Assembly: GCA_025331565.1 (NCBI GenBank)
Contig: JAFREQ010000043.1
Location: forward strand, 5,155,001-5,219,000
DNA: 64,000 nucleotides
Direction of reading: 5' to 3'
From: Holacanthus passer
Taxonomy: Eukaryota > Chordata > Actinopteri > Pomacanthidae
Shown: positions 22,798 through 34,800 of the stretch, one piece after another
Layout of the letters: each line of letters starts with the position of its first letter
Position numbering within the stretch: the stretch's first letter is position 1
Translations under genes and position numbers: made by a program
The notes under the pieces: generated by a model
Seen by the model: the letters and a program-made list of their open reading frames with translations, nothing else
Database searches by the model: none
What the model was told of the DNA's origin: nothing

Positions 22798-23261
22798 TGT
22801 CTCATGAAAGTCTTGTAATTGATATCAATCTTGTTCTCCACAAGTATTTTTATGTTTTTAATGAGTGGCGGACGACTATGAAAGTGACTGTTGGCGTGAC
22901 AGAAGAAATTCTCACAGTACTAGAAAACATCTGTCAGAATATTTGTACATGTGTATTTTTGTCCAAAACTTGGCAAGAAGACATTGTTTGGTATAAATGG
23001 TTTTGTGGAAATCAAGAAAAGAATGTGGAGGGAGGAGGGTGCGGCGCCACATCTGTAGAGAAGAACAATAACATCTGTCTTATTGTCTCTCCATTTATCT
23101 TACTCTGAACCTCACAGAGTTTCTGAATTAAGTTTCAGTTTGAGTTTCGGAGGTTTTGAGTCACTTGTGTGCAGGAATGCAGCGACCCACTGCGTCCCCA
23201 TGCAGATTACAACGTGTATCTTAAAAATGCATCAAGCTGGTGATTTTATGGCTTCTGGTTA

Positions 23262-23465
23262 AAACTATTTTCACCATCAATTAATTTGCCACCTATTTTC
23301 TCAAGTAATTGATTTGGCCATAAAATGAGAATGAAAAATTTCCAGTTTCCCAAAGACCAAAGCGATGTCTCCACATGTCCAAAACTCAAAAATATTTTTA
23401 GCTATCATCGAGAACTAAGAAAACCAGCAAATACTCAAACCAGAGAATTGTGATATTATAAAATA
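23262..23465. repeat. Dispersed AT-rich repeat (ATCAATTAATTTGCC family)
   Basis: The words TTCACCATCAATTAATTTG, GGCCATAAAATGAGAATGAAA, TTTCCCAAAGACCAAAGCGA and GAACTAAGAAAACCAGCAAA follow one another as in a common teleost repeat. Shorter pieces of the same family appear at 37465-37590 and 51695-51750, and possibly at 27590-27620 and 32650-32690. Confidence 0.5.
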
Positions 23466-24520
23466 AGATTTGTTTGTTCCTCAGGACATGCTCACGCCAA
23501 TCTTTAAATAAAATAAACCTCCCAGCAGGAACAAAAACAACATAAAACGCAGTTGCTATCATTACGTAGTCTCTGCTAAAATTGAATTCATTAGAGGAAG
23601 AATCCTTCCTGGCCTGACTGACTGGAAATTGATGCATTAAATGGTCATCAAGATAAGACGGTCTATCAGCAAGTGGGTGAACGGGAAAAGAAAGAGTAGT
23701 GACTGAGGCCATACTCCAGAGCAGACAAACACTGATTCGCTTGTGTGTGTGCGTGTGTGTTCCCCAGAGGAGCTGATAGAGGAAATGATGTTCTGAGCCA
23801 ATGGAGCCATCGTTGTGGACAGGAAGATCTGTAGGATAACACACTGGTTATAAATTTAGATTGGCTGTTTGTATTTCATTGCAGTAAAGCTGTGAGTTAG
23901 TAGAGCCTGACAATGAAGAAGGATTTACTCCACAACATATGATGCTCACCAACAAACTCAGTTACAAATATGGCTGAAATAATTTTGTCTATAATGAGCT
24001 GTTTGAACAGTTTTCTGCTCTGGAGACTATCCGAACCTGTTGGAGCTGTTCCAGCATCAAGGCAGAATAATCGCAAACAGTTAGTGTGAATTCATTCAAA
24101 ATAAATACAAGAAACCAAACTGAAGCAGTCAGACACAAACAGAAATATTCACAAAATGACCATTTCATTATTCTTCAGTTGTCACTGAGACTATAAATCT
24201 AAATTCTTCTAAATTTAGTGGGAAGAACAACTGAAGTTGAAAGAATGTTGTTACAGATTATTATTGTTTATCAGCACTTTAAGGCAGGCGATTTGTAGTG
24301 ATCTTACCACTGACATCAATTGTATCTGTATGGATTATATACACTCATACATTCCAAGAAATACTGTCTTTGTGAAAAGTTTTGTCCACCCTGACTTACT
24401 TATGCAATAATAGATTTTATTTTGAAAGGTTAGATCGGAAGTCAAAACTTTTTCAAAATAAAACTGCCTGGACTTTAAAGGAGTGGACAGTTGCACTAAG
24501 TGTCCATAGAATCATGTTTG
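23466..24520. other. Intergenic, nothing recognised
   Basis: AT-rich spacer without gene signals. Confidence 0.3.
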
Positions 24521-24525
24521 CTCAC

Positions 24526-24541
24526 TGCCCTCCAGTGGTAA
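24526..24541 (-). promoter_or_regulatory. CTCF-like motif (minus orientation)
   Basis: CTGCCCTCCAGTGGTA, read on the minus strand as TACCACTGGAGGGCAG, matches the CTCF core CCASYAGRKGGCR with one mismatch. It lies 550 bases upstream of a plus-strand CTCF-like motif at 25077. Confidence 0.35.
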
Positions 24542-25075
24542 CAGCGAGGAACTGCAACACAGCATGAAATTAATGGCTACGTTTGTTCGCGTCATCTTTG
24601 GTAATATCAGTAAATGCGACTTATTATTTATCTAATTGTGACAAACAATAATAACGATACAATTTTAATAATCAAGTTGTTTTTTTATTATTATTTTAAT
24701 AATATTCTGGTCCATCAGTTAGTTAATGGTGAGAAGCGTACAGAAAGAGTTTATTAAAGAGTCAATTAAGGTTTCAAATGAAAAAATTTTGATTGATTGA
24801 TTTGACTTTGTTTAAATCCTGTCCGGAAATGAACCGGCAGGTTTTTCATGGTTTTTAAAAAAAAGTAAAAATGTATATCAGGTTTATTACAATCATACAC
24901 ACATGCAAGCACAACATGTTGGATAATATACTTGCTTTTGATATTAAAACAAGTTCAAAATAATGTCACTGTTGAATCTTGTTAACTCAGTGAACAAAAG
25001 TGAGAACAATTTCTTTCATAGTTCATAAACACAGCACAGTAGAGGTGTATGTTGAAATAGTGGTAATGATGTCTT

Positions 25076-25093
25076 GCCACGCGGGGGCAGTGC
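25076..25093 (+). promoter_or_regulatory. CTCF-like motif (plus orientation) upstream of nherf2
   Basis: GCCACGCGGGGGCAGTGC contains CCACGCGGGGGCAG, a close match to the CTCF core. It lies at the edge of the CpG-rich block preceding nherf2, about 530 bases before the start codon. Confidence 0.45.
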
Positions 25094-25609
25094 TGTACCG
25101 TTTCACATCCTCGGTGCGCGTCCTGAACGTTCGGGTTTCCTCGCAGACGCAAACAGGTAGCCGGGCTGGAGGGAGGCGCTGCTCTTGCGCACGAGCCCTC
25201 AGCGTGCGCGCACTCGTGCACATCCTCGGACCAGTTGTTGGGGATAAACGTCCAGGGCCGAGGTGAGACCTGTGGATCTGTGTGTCCTGCAGGAGCTTCA
25301 GTCATGCGGAGCAGGAGGCGCTGAAGTCGGATCAGCCTGACGCAGGACGCGCGGTGCGGAGGACTGGGTGCATCGTTTTCTTCAAGTTTTCTCCCCCTTT
25401 TTTTACACCTATTTTCCACGCTTGGATTAATTCCCTTGAAGTGCATTTGGAGGTGTTTGCGGTGTGTTTGTGTGTGCGTCTCTAACATGGGGGAAAGCGT
25501 GCGTATCCGGCTGGTATGTCTCCTCTGCCTGGAAGTTTAGCTCCTCTCTCCTCAACTCCCATCTTTGCGTTTCCATTATACCTGAAGTGAACTTAAGAGG
25601 CAGTGAGAG
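25080..25609 (+). promoter_or_regulatory. nherf2: CpG-rich promoter and 5' UTR of nherf2
   Basis: CpG dinucleotides become dense from about 25080 through exon 1 (25816), in sharp contrast to the AT-rich DNA upstream. There is no TATA box in a convincing position, as is usual for CpG-island promoters. A uORF (25487-25540) lies in the probable leader. The transcription start is not determinable by eye. Confidence 0.6.
25487..25540 (+). other. uORF in nherf2 leader
   Basis: ATG at 25487 has A at -3 and G at +4, a strong initiation context. It opens 17 codons ending TAG (25538-25540). It ends 69 bases before the nherf2 start, whose own context (G at -3, A at +4) is weaker. If the leader includes this region, the uORF would be translated by most scanning ribosomes. 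Confidence 0.35.
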
Positions 25610-25816
25610 ATGAGCAGCGAGCTGAAACCGAGGCTTTGTCTCATGGTCAAAGGGGAGAGCGGGTATGGGTTTCACCTGCATGGGGAGAAGGGGAAGAGCG
25701 GACAGTTCATCCGCAAAGTGGAGCCCGGCTCTCCCGCAGAAGCGTCCGGGCTGCGCGCAGGGGACCGGGTGGTGGCGGTGAACGGGGTCAACGTGGAGAA
25801 GGAGACGCACCACCAG
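25610..25816 (+). CDS. nherf2: nherf2 exon 1 (PDZ1, first part)
   Basis: 69 codons from ATG to CAG (Q69), covering the PDZ1 carboxylate-binding loop GYGF and ending in ETHHQ. The next bases are GCGAGT. The only nearby GT (25821) would break the frame to exon 2, so the donor is GC. The exon is CpG-rich. Confidence 0.95.
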
Positions 25817-28800
25817 GCGAGTACATGTGTATTCATGTGTATTCGTGTGTGTGCATATCTGTATTGGTAGATCAACAGGTCACAGGGGCTGGAGGGGGCA
25901 TCCTGACTGCCAGGGTGCAGTTTCACCCTCCTCCTCCTCCTTCCTCATGTGCAACTTTTTAATCAGACAGTTTGCAAACCTCATGAAACCTGTTTTCACT
26001 TTTATTTTTTGCCACAGTTCCCAATCACATGATCCACTTCATGTGACTGTCCCTTTGTCTGGAAAGAAGGTAGTGACAAAGACTGTTGGATTGTTGTCCC
26101 AAACTTTCACCTCTCTCTTTCAGCAGGTTTGAATTTGAATTGTTTAAATGCCTTCAACTGTCTAAACATACATCAGTCCCTGCAGATGACATCGTTAACA
26201 AAGTGTCTCCACCTCTGTTTGCATGTGGTCTTGTTTCACTCTCTGTGTTGGCTGCAGCTCACATAGAGACAGCAGGCTCAGATGATCATTTTCCCAAACT
26301 CACACACTCAGAGCAACATCAGCACAAACCACCTCTGTGTGTATTAGGAATTCTCTCTAACCTTGTTGCAGCAGAGATGAAAACAAACCTGTTGATTATT
26401 GTGTTTGAAGCTCTGAGAGCAAGTCTGCTGCCCTGGTGCTTTTACTTTTGGTTAACACAAAGAATGACTGGATATTTTATTCCTGGTTCCTGTTGTCAGA
26501 TAATGATGTTCGCCTGCATCTTAATTTTAGGACAAGGAGAAGCAATGCACTTCCACATTTGACAGACTGGAACCATCAAATGTTATTTTTGCTTGAAAAC
26601 TGACTTTCTGATCTTTCTGTTCATGATACCTGGTATTTTGGTTTGGCACTGCACATCCACATGTCTAAGAAAAGGGTGAATGTGTTAAATAGTGTGGAAA
26701 AATGTTCTCGCACTGACTGGATGCTTTTAGAGAGTGGTTAACCAGAAAATGTTCTCTTTGATGTCACTGGACTATTCTTTTATAGATGCAGCCAAATTGT
26801 GAACTAAATTTATTGTACATTGACACTTATGTTCTTTTATTGCTTTTTCAAACCAAAAGACTAGAAAATTACAACCAAGTGTCTAACCGTCCCGTCCCAC
26901 CCCTCAGGTGGTGCAGCGGATCAAAGCCGTGGACAACGAGACCAGGTTGCTGGTAGTGGACCATGAGACGCATGAAAGTCTACGCAGCCTGCGCCTCACA
27001 GCCACAGAGGAGATGGCCGTCCTCGGGGCCGGGCCTCCTCCTTCCTCCTCTCCCCCGGCCTCCCCCTCCCCGCCGCCGTCCTCGCTCCCATCCTCCCCCA
27101 GCAAGAAGCCGGAGAACGGCTCGGTGTCCAAGCAGCCGGTCACGCTGACCAGCCAGGTGCAGAAGCCCACCAGGAGGTCGCCATCGAAGGCCGCAAAGAA
27201 GGTAAGCTCCCCCTCCACCACAGCAGGACACAGGGGATTAAGAGTGATAACACCAACTTTGTTACCATCATCATCATCTTTGCTTTCTACTGACTGTGAG
27301 GACTGTGCACATTCTTACAAAAACATGAGTGAACAGTGTGGCAGATTTGGTTCTCTGAAATGCTTTTGTTGGTTCAACATTGGACTTAATGTGATTTGTA
27401 ATGGGGGATCTATAAAGAGTATTGATCTATTCAGATGTGGGGTTCTTCTGTTTCACTAAAACTGTAACTCATTATTCTGTCGACTTATTCTAGCTCCCAG
27501 CCTCCTGGCTCATGGAAGCTGAAATCAAAGGAAATCAGTAAATAGTCATATTTGAAATGATGGAAATAGTGGGTCTTTTTGTACTTGCAAAATGACTTAA
27601 AAGGATTAATTAATTGCATTTTGGAAAATATGCTATTTGCTTTCTTGAACCACTCATGTCTGCACAGTAAAAATGAAGCTATCGCCATGTCAGCATGATA
27701 TGAAGACTGGAGACAGGGGACACAGCCAGCCTGGCTGTCAGCCTGCTAACACCTCAAAACCTCATCGAAGCTGACATGTTATATCTTCATCATGGTTTAA
27801 TCATTACAAAAATCGAACTGTAAAAAAGACAACTTGTGGTTTTATAGAGGGTCATGTGTGGGAATATTTCTTGGCCCGGTGCAGTCACTTCCTGGAGTCC
27901 TGTAGAACCACATCATGTCATTTTTACACATTGGTTTTTGTGCAATTTAAATAAACAGGATATAATATGTTGGAGGGGCTGGTAGGCAGATGATTTTTTA
28001 AACTTTTGTACAGAGAAATTCTAGCTGTTTGCCCTCATTTCCAGTCTGTGGAAATGGTGGGAATCAATCATCTCATCTAAATGTCGGCATGAAAAGGAAA
28101 ATTTGTGTTGTCTAACTATTGTCTTGAGACCTGAGGTTCTTCTGTGTCGTTAAAGTTGAATACTTGAGCACTCCTCCTCCTCCTTAGTGGACCTACAATA
28201 ACCAGCATAAAAACACAAGCTCTCTCAGACACTCAGAAAAGGCATTCTTAGAAATTTGTCAACTCCCAAACACAAGAGATAAAAATACTGAACGCATTAG
28301 CAAACAGATTGCAGGTAGTGAGTCAACTCTTTGAACAGATTCTCATCAGCTTAGACATGCTTTCACCCCAGACTTGTTTTCTGGCTGCTCTGCCAGTTTC
28401 AGATTAGATTGGTAGATGTCATGCAAGCCTCCATCCTGTTCTGCAGCCTTTTATGCATGGATGTCTGTCTATGTGTGTGCGTGTGTGTCCTGAGGGAAGA
28501 ACAGCGGGCTAGATGTTGTGTTTGAGGTCAAACAGAGCAAGAGAGGTCAGAGGGGTGTGACCCGTCAGAGGTTAAGAATCTGGCAATGGGCGACTCAGTG
28601 ACTCTGCAGAACAGGAAATCAACAGAAATCGTAAAAAAGTAAATGAGTAAAGACGGCTGGCTGGGAGATTTTCTGAATGCCTTTCTATCATAGATATCAC
28701 ATTTATTGTGAAATGATAGTCCAGAGGGAATGTTTTTTTACAGACCGTCTTCCTGTGTTTATTTACACATTCTCTTTGTCACAGTTGGTTGCATAATGCT

Positions 28801-31800
28801 CAGTAGTCACTTGATACATTTTGCTTTTACTTCTCTAATTCGCTGTTTGATTATTCCATGTCGGCAAACAGGATGCGTTTCCGTCTGCTCTGTCCCCCCT
28901 GGAACGCAAAGATCTGATCAGCTTTTGTTTCATATGGTCCCTAAGAGCGAGACAAGGCCGCTCAACTTCTGCTTTCTGCATTTACACAACATGTGTTTTC
29001 ACTTAGGTTTGCCCTGCCAATACGCGAGCGGCACTCCAGCACTATTTCTACAAGAGCAGTGACAGGGCCAATCAGTTACAATCTTAAATGTGTGTGTGTG
29101 TCTTTGTTCAGCTCCGGCTTTTGCGACCTGTGGGGAGAAATCCCAGTGCTTGGTGGGGTCACATTGGCCGGGCTAAGGCTCAGGAAATGCTTAGAGGTCT
29201 CTTGTTTCAGACTTTAATGACTCTAATGAAAGAATGGAAAGAAGGTTTAGCAGGATGAGCCAAAAAGCATTAGCAGAGAAAAAGTAGGAAAATTGAAGGC
29301 TGCTGTTGGAACATTGATTTTAAATCATTTCATTCACACAGGGAAGTTTAATTGTCCATAAACTACCTCCTGTTCAAGGCAGAGCAGTGAAACCTTCCTC
29401 CGTGACTCGACTGGTACCTTGATAATCTGCAGAGAGTTGGATGTCTCTGTTTCCTGTCCCATCACAAAGGAAGCTTTTCCACCACAGATATGCAGACTCA
29501 GTATTAACACTGCATGCTGATACAGCATATTATGTCTGGTGTGTAGTAGTCATTCATCCATGTGGCTGGCAAGCAGCTTTGGCAATCAGCGCAGTGTAAT
29601 TACCACGACAAAAGCAGAGGGGAAAACAGACTGATCAGCGATGAAACCATTAATCAGCAAGTCTTTGCTAAAGCGAACATGGATTCATTTTCCCTCCTAA
29701 TTCTTTGTCTTGCTGTCTGTCTGTCTTTCGCAGCTGGAGGAGTCGACTCAGTTTACCATGAGATGTTTGGTTTTGCTCATTCTGACCCGTAGGAGAGCGA
29801 GACCGCTGAGAGCAGCAAATTTCTTCTCATACTTTTATTTTCAAGAAAAGGCAGGAGAAAAGGAAAGAGGGAGAGATGGAGAGACAGAGAGCAGAGAGCA
29901 TTTAGACTGAAGGAAACTCAAGAATGAGAACAGCCAATAACAACCATGAAGATTTGTTGGAAGGAGTTTCAGGAAGTGCCCCCCCCTCAGTGCAGCAGGG
30001 GAGTGGGGAGAGCGAATGTTTGCAGGGGTAGTGGAGTCACAGAGCGAGGGGGAGAGTTGTTGCAGAGGTTTGATAGTACTTGGCAAAGCCTGTGCATGTG
30101 CCAGTATGTCAGTGATGGTGGGCGTGTAGTTGCACATCGGGTTATGTCTTTGTGAACTATATGTTTTCAGCACCTTGCCTTCTGGAGGATTGTAAAATAG
30201 CCTGTAAACATCCGACCACCGGGCTGACAGAGAACAAGATTATCTGGGTCGCACAACGCGGCTCATACTGTTTCATTTTGTCGCGCTTTCGCTTCCATAT
30301 CATTTCACTTTGAGCAGATTGGATGTGATTGAATGTTACTACAGAGGTTTTCAAACTGTGAGGCATGGCTCTCCAGGGGGCCGATGAGAACAGGAGATGC
30401 TCTTCAGGCCTGGAGTGAACGGGACACTTAGATAGTTGTTTGGTCCACTTATCAACACGGTCAACAGTTGGAGCTGCAGCGGCGGCTGTGACAAAGCTTG
30501 AGGAGGCAAAACTCTTAATGTCTGGTTGCCACAATTTGCATCCAAATTTGTACTTCTTCTCTGAGTCCATCTCAGTCAAACCTGAACACATGGATATGAT
30601 ACAAATATTCCATAGATCAAGTGTGACTTGCACTTCCCAAAAATATCATCACTGATGCCATTTGTGAAAAAGAGACGCTTCTTATAAGTCATCATAACTC
30701 ATAATTATCAGGTCTGGAGTTATAGACATATTACCTGAGAATTATCACGCTCTTAGGTTTTCTTCCACATCAAATAAATCCAGTAATAGTTGTCTGTACA
30801 TCCATGGATACATTACAAATAAGTACTGCTAATAGATCATATATTTTTATTCTTGCCATGTTCAGTTGGAGGTGGAGCCCCACAGTGTCAGACTTTGCAA
30901 ACCACCTACACTGCTATACAGTGAATATGAAGATTGTGTTAAAGTGTGTCAGTATTAGACACATAGAAGTGGACTCAAATGCCTCAAAGTCAGCAAAGTC
31001 TGAGAAAGTTTTTCTTTATCTTCGCCTCTCTGTCAAAGCAGCAGGAATTTTTGCAGCTACAGATTAGTGCGAGGACAGACAGCACACACTCACCACACAC
31101 ACGTTGACAGGCATGTACTGGACGTGGTCACAGTAGAAACATGGATGAGCATGAACCTTCTCTGCAGCTATAATCACTTGCACATTTGGCCAGTAAATTT
31201 CCCCAGTCAGGGTTTTGTGTGTTTGTCTGTGTGTTTTTCAGGTTACATGACACTGCTTGTATTTTCCTCTATGCTATGGCCACTCATCCCCCAGGTTTTT
31301 TTTTTTTGTTTGTATCTTTGCATGTACATTCTTTGGTCTACATAAAATATGCAGTGAAGATACACAGATTGTGTTTTTACCCTTTCATTGTCCATTCTCT
31401 TACTGCATTTCTAACTCAATATCACAAACTACAGACCATCCGCAAAGGCCATTTTTCTCTATTTTGTTCATTTCTTCACCGTGGTCTCCAGCACAACAGG
31501 ATTATAGCTGAGTCATGTCGGGCTGTTAGAAATCCAATGTTCAGGCCTTAATAGGCCATTAATGTTGACCATGACCGACAGTAAATTGCATAACCTTATA
31601 TAAGCGTGGAAGTAGGCGGAGGGGCTTGTGTATAGCCAAAAGCTCTTTTGTTGTTGTAGTTGGGCCTGAGGACTCAATGGAGTGGAGAGAAACGCCACTG
31701 TCACCGACTGTATCACTCGTTTTTTTGGCTTCTTTTGATCCACATTGAACATTCAAGTCAGGCTTCTGTACTATTAAGTCTGCCCACCAAACCCCTGAGT

Positions 31801-34800
31801 TTAAAGTTACATCAAATATTGTCAGCCTCACCGAGCCAGAGTTATTATCCATCAATCAACTTTCCATTTTTTATTTCCAAACATCCTTCTAATACAAGTG
31901 GAAAAATACATCATGTACTGTAGATCAGTGCACTTTCACCTTGAAAACAATTGTGTGCATAAACAATATGCATTGTGTGCACTGAGTTAATCAGTTTCAT
32001 TTATGGTATATAGCCAAGTAAAATAAAGCAGTTCTACAAAAGAGACGTGGACCAACCCTCAGAGTGCAGAAAACACTTTAAAGACATCTCGCTCTCAGTC
32101 CATCTCTCTCTCTCTCTGTGACAAGATCAGAGGAAATTGTATTAAATTGAGACATGAGCTCAGTTCAGTCACTTTCTCAGTTCTGGTCTCTCAAACAATT
32201 TTCTGTTCACTTTCTGGGACAATTATGTGCTCCTCTGAACGATGATAACCAGCAGACTGCATCGAACACATTTCTCAGAAACAGTGAGTGATGCTCGAGT
32301 CTGTTCCAGGGAGAAAGGAAGACGAAAGAAGACGCTTCAGGGACAAGAACATTGTGACTCCGACTTTTGACTTGAGATGTATCACCTTACCCCAACACGC
32401 ACCTGAGGTGTCAGTGCTCTCCCTCCATGCTTGTCTTTCTCCCCTTTGTACACACATGCACTTAGGCGTGTCATGTGGGTGTGTCATTAACACTAAGGCT
32501 GAAGATAAAGTGTCAGGTGTCACTTTCTCACCAGAATCTTTTTTTAACTCACTAACACAAAACACCTTTAACACACCTTTGACCCTAAGATATCGTGATG
32601 GGGATTATTTACTGTTTTCTGATGTTTTATAGACCCAACGATTCATTGTGAAAACGATCAGTAGATTAATTATAAATGAAAATAATTGTTGGTGCACACA
32701 TGCTTAAATGTACACGTAGATTCAAGAATATCAACATGTTGATATGGCTACAACATGACTGTACGTTTAATTTATTAAGCCATGCTGACAGATGGATACA
32801 GAGACAGACATGTTCCTGGCTGGTTTTACAGAAGTTGCAGCATTTTGATTGAGATATTGTCTCTGGTGTTTTCCTCTCCTGCCTCCCTCTGGCCTGAATT
32901 TTCCCTCTCTGTTGGTGGTGAGGCCTCCACCACACACACAAACATATTGTGGTCTTTTGTTGTTGTTCTTTCCAGTCCCGCTGCACTCCTGGTTGGTATA
33001 ACATCAGGCTTGTTGGAAGAACATGGAAAATCATTGCTGTGGCAACAGTCAGCATCAGGATTGGTGTGCTGGAAAGATACATGCGGCAAAATCTAGCAAA
33101 ATAAATGATTAATGTAAAGGAGGAGAAAAAACAGAGGAGATGGAGTTTTGCTGACTCATGCATACATATAATATGAGCACAGGACACAGTGTCTTTGTTT
33201 CTCTTTGGTATGTCCATTATGAGTTTGACCTTTAATTAGGTGATTTCCAAGAGCTCATATGATGTTTTTGCTCAGTCAGACACAAATCAGTATGAAAGAG
33301 TTGCAGTAGTCCAGATGATCATCCCAGCTGCTGGCACACACACTAACATGTGAACAGCACTTTGTGTCGTAATCAACTTCACTACATCATGTGTAGGATT
33401 TGCAGAGGCCTGTTACAGATCATCTGCTCCTTGTAGAGTAGACACACACACACACACACACACACACATCTGTTAAAACAGTTAAAGAGGGAGGAGGGGT
33501 GTGTGTCTGTGGAGGTGGTCTATGTGTGTACATGTGTGTCCTTGCACGGTCAAGAATGTACTACAGCTTTGTGTGAGGTATGAAAATTCACAACATATTG
33601 TGTGTGTGTGTGTGTGTGTGTGTGTGCACTCACTCAAACAAGGGTACAAGTTTATGTGCATATTTGTGCTTGGCTATGGGAGGACACACGTGTGTCACAG
33701 GTGGTGAAACCTTAACAAACTGATTACCATCTAAACACATGCTGAGGCTAAACAAGTCAACATGTAGACGAAGTACGCAAGAGAGTTTTCACAAAATGCT
33801 CTTACAGAAAACGGTAAATACTTAAACACGTGCATCTTAAGGAGTTGTAGTATTTGAGTGAAAGAGATCTGCGTGAGAGCGCCATGGACATGGAGCAGTT
33901 TTTAAGGGTCAGAGCTTAAGGTCATGGGGTCAGGCTTGAATAAACACAAATAGCAACACTCATGGATCTGAGAGAGAGAGAGAGAGAAGAGATGTCTTTG
34001 CTGACAGTAAACAGAAGAAAAATGAGAAGTGCTGTAGCAGAAATGTAGCCTGAGAACATGCTGCGTCACACACATGTACACGTGCTACAAACATCGCTCT
34101 CCATATTGATTTTCAGCACTAAATCAGCTCACAACTGCAGTAAACTCTGTCTGATCTCTGTCTCAGTTTAACCGCCGTCTCTTCACATATGTTATAAAGA
34201 TGTTGACAAGTCAAACTGCTCTCATTTCTTGTTCAGCACATTATTCTTTAAAGGTATAATACGTGACATTTCCGCATTAAAATGTCTGAAAACTAATAGA
34301 CCTATCTTATATGTTTTGTCAAGTTGTGTACTTACCCCGAATGTTCTAACAATGTCCCATAATTTTATTCAAGGTAATGGTTTCATTTGGTCGCCCCTCA
34401 ATGGCATCGTAGCACCTTTACACCCTTTAGTGGCTATAACTCACAGAGAAAACACCAGATAATACATTAGAGAGTGAGGAAGGAAGTTGGCTGATGTGAC
34501 TAAATGTAACATGAATACAATTTTGATACATTTCTGTCTGAGTCAGGACAGATAGATTTTCATCTAACAATGACTCCCATCATCCTACACTACTTCACGA
34601 CATCATCAGACTACGTGTTTGTTTTCATGGTTTTCATTTTGAGACTCCTAGCAGCAGAAATTACATACTGTGCCATTAAGCTTCCTCTTGGTTTGTGGTC
34701 TTTGGGCCCCTGCTACCAAAACAGTCATCTCTGGCCATTAATTTTTAATAATACAAAATGAGATGATGGCTCAGGTCCGGCTCCCTCCTTGTCCTGTTCC

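Noticed and set aside
24982..25488. 168-codon minus-strand frame antisense to the nherf2 promoter
   Set aside because: It is an open frame across a CpG-rich block, where stop codons are rare. No motif.
26086..26562. 158-codon open frame in nherf2 intron 1
   Set aside because: It lies wholly inside the intron between two secure PDZ1 exons, has no recognisable domain, and its composition follows local base content.
30157..30633. 158-codon minus-strand frame with an Ala run
   Set aside because: Parts such as GAGGTTTTCAAACTGTGAGG look like the end of a dispersed transposon-type repeat. There was no coherent domain and no way to confirm it, so it was not listed as a gene.
32666..33217. 183-codon minus-strand open frame
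   Set aside because: No domain, Cys/His-rich by chance, no promoter or splice context; it lies in nherf2 intron 2.
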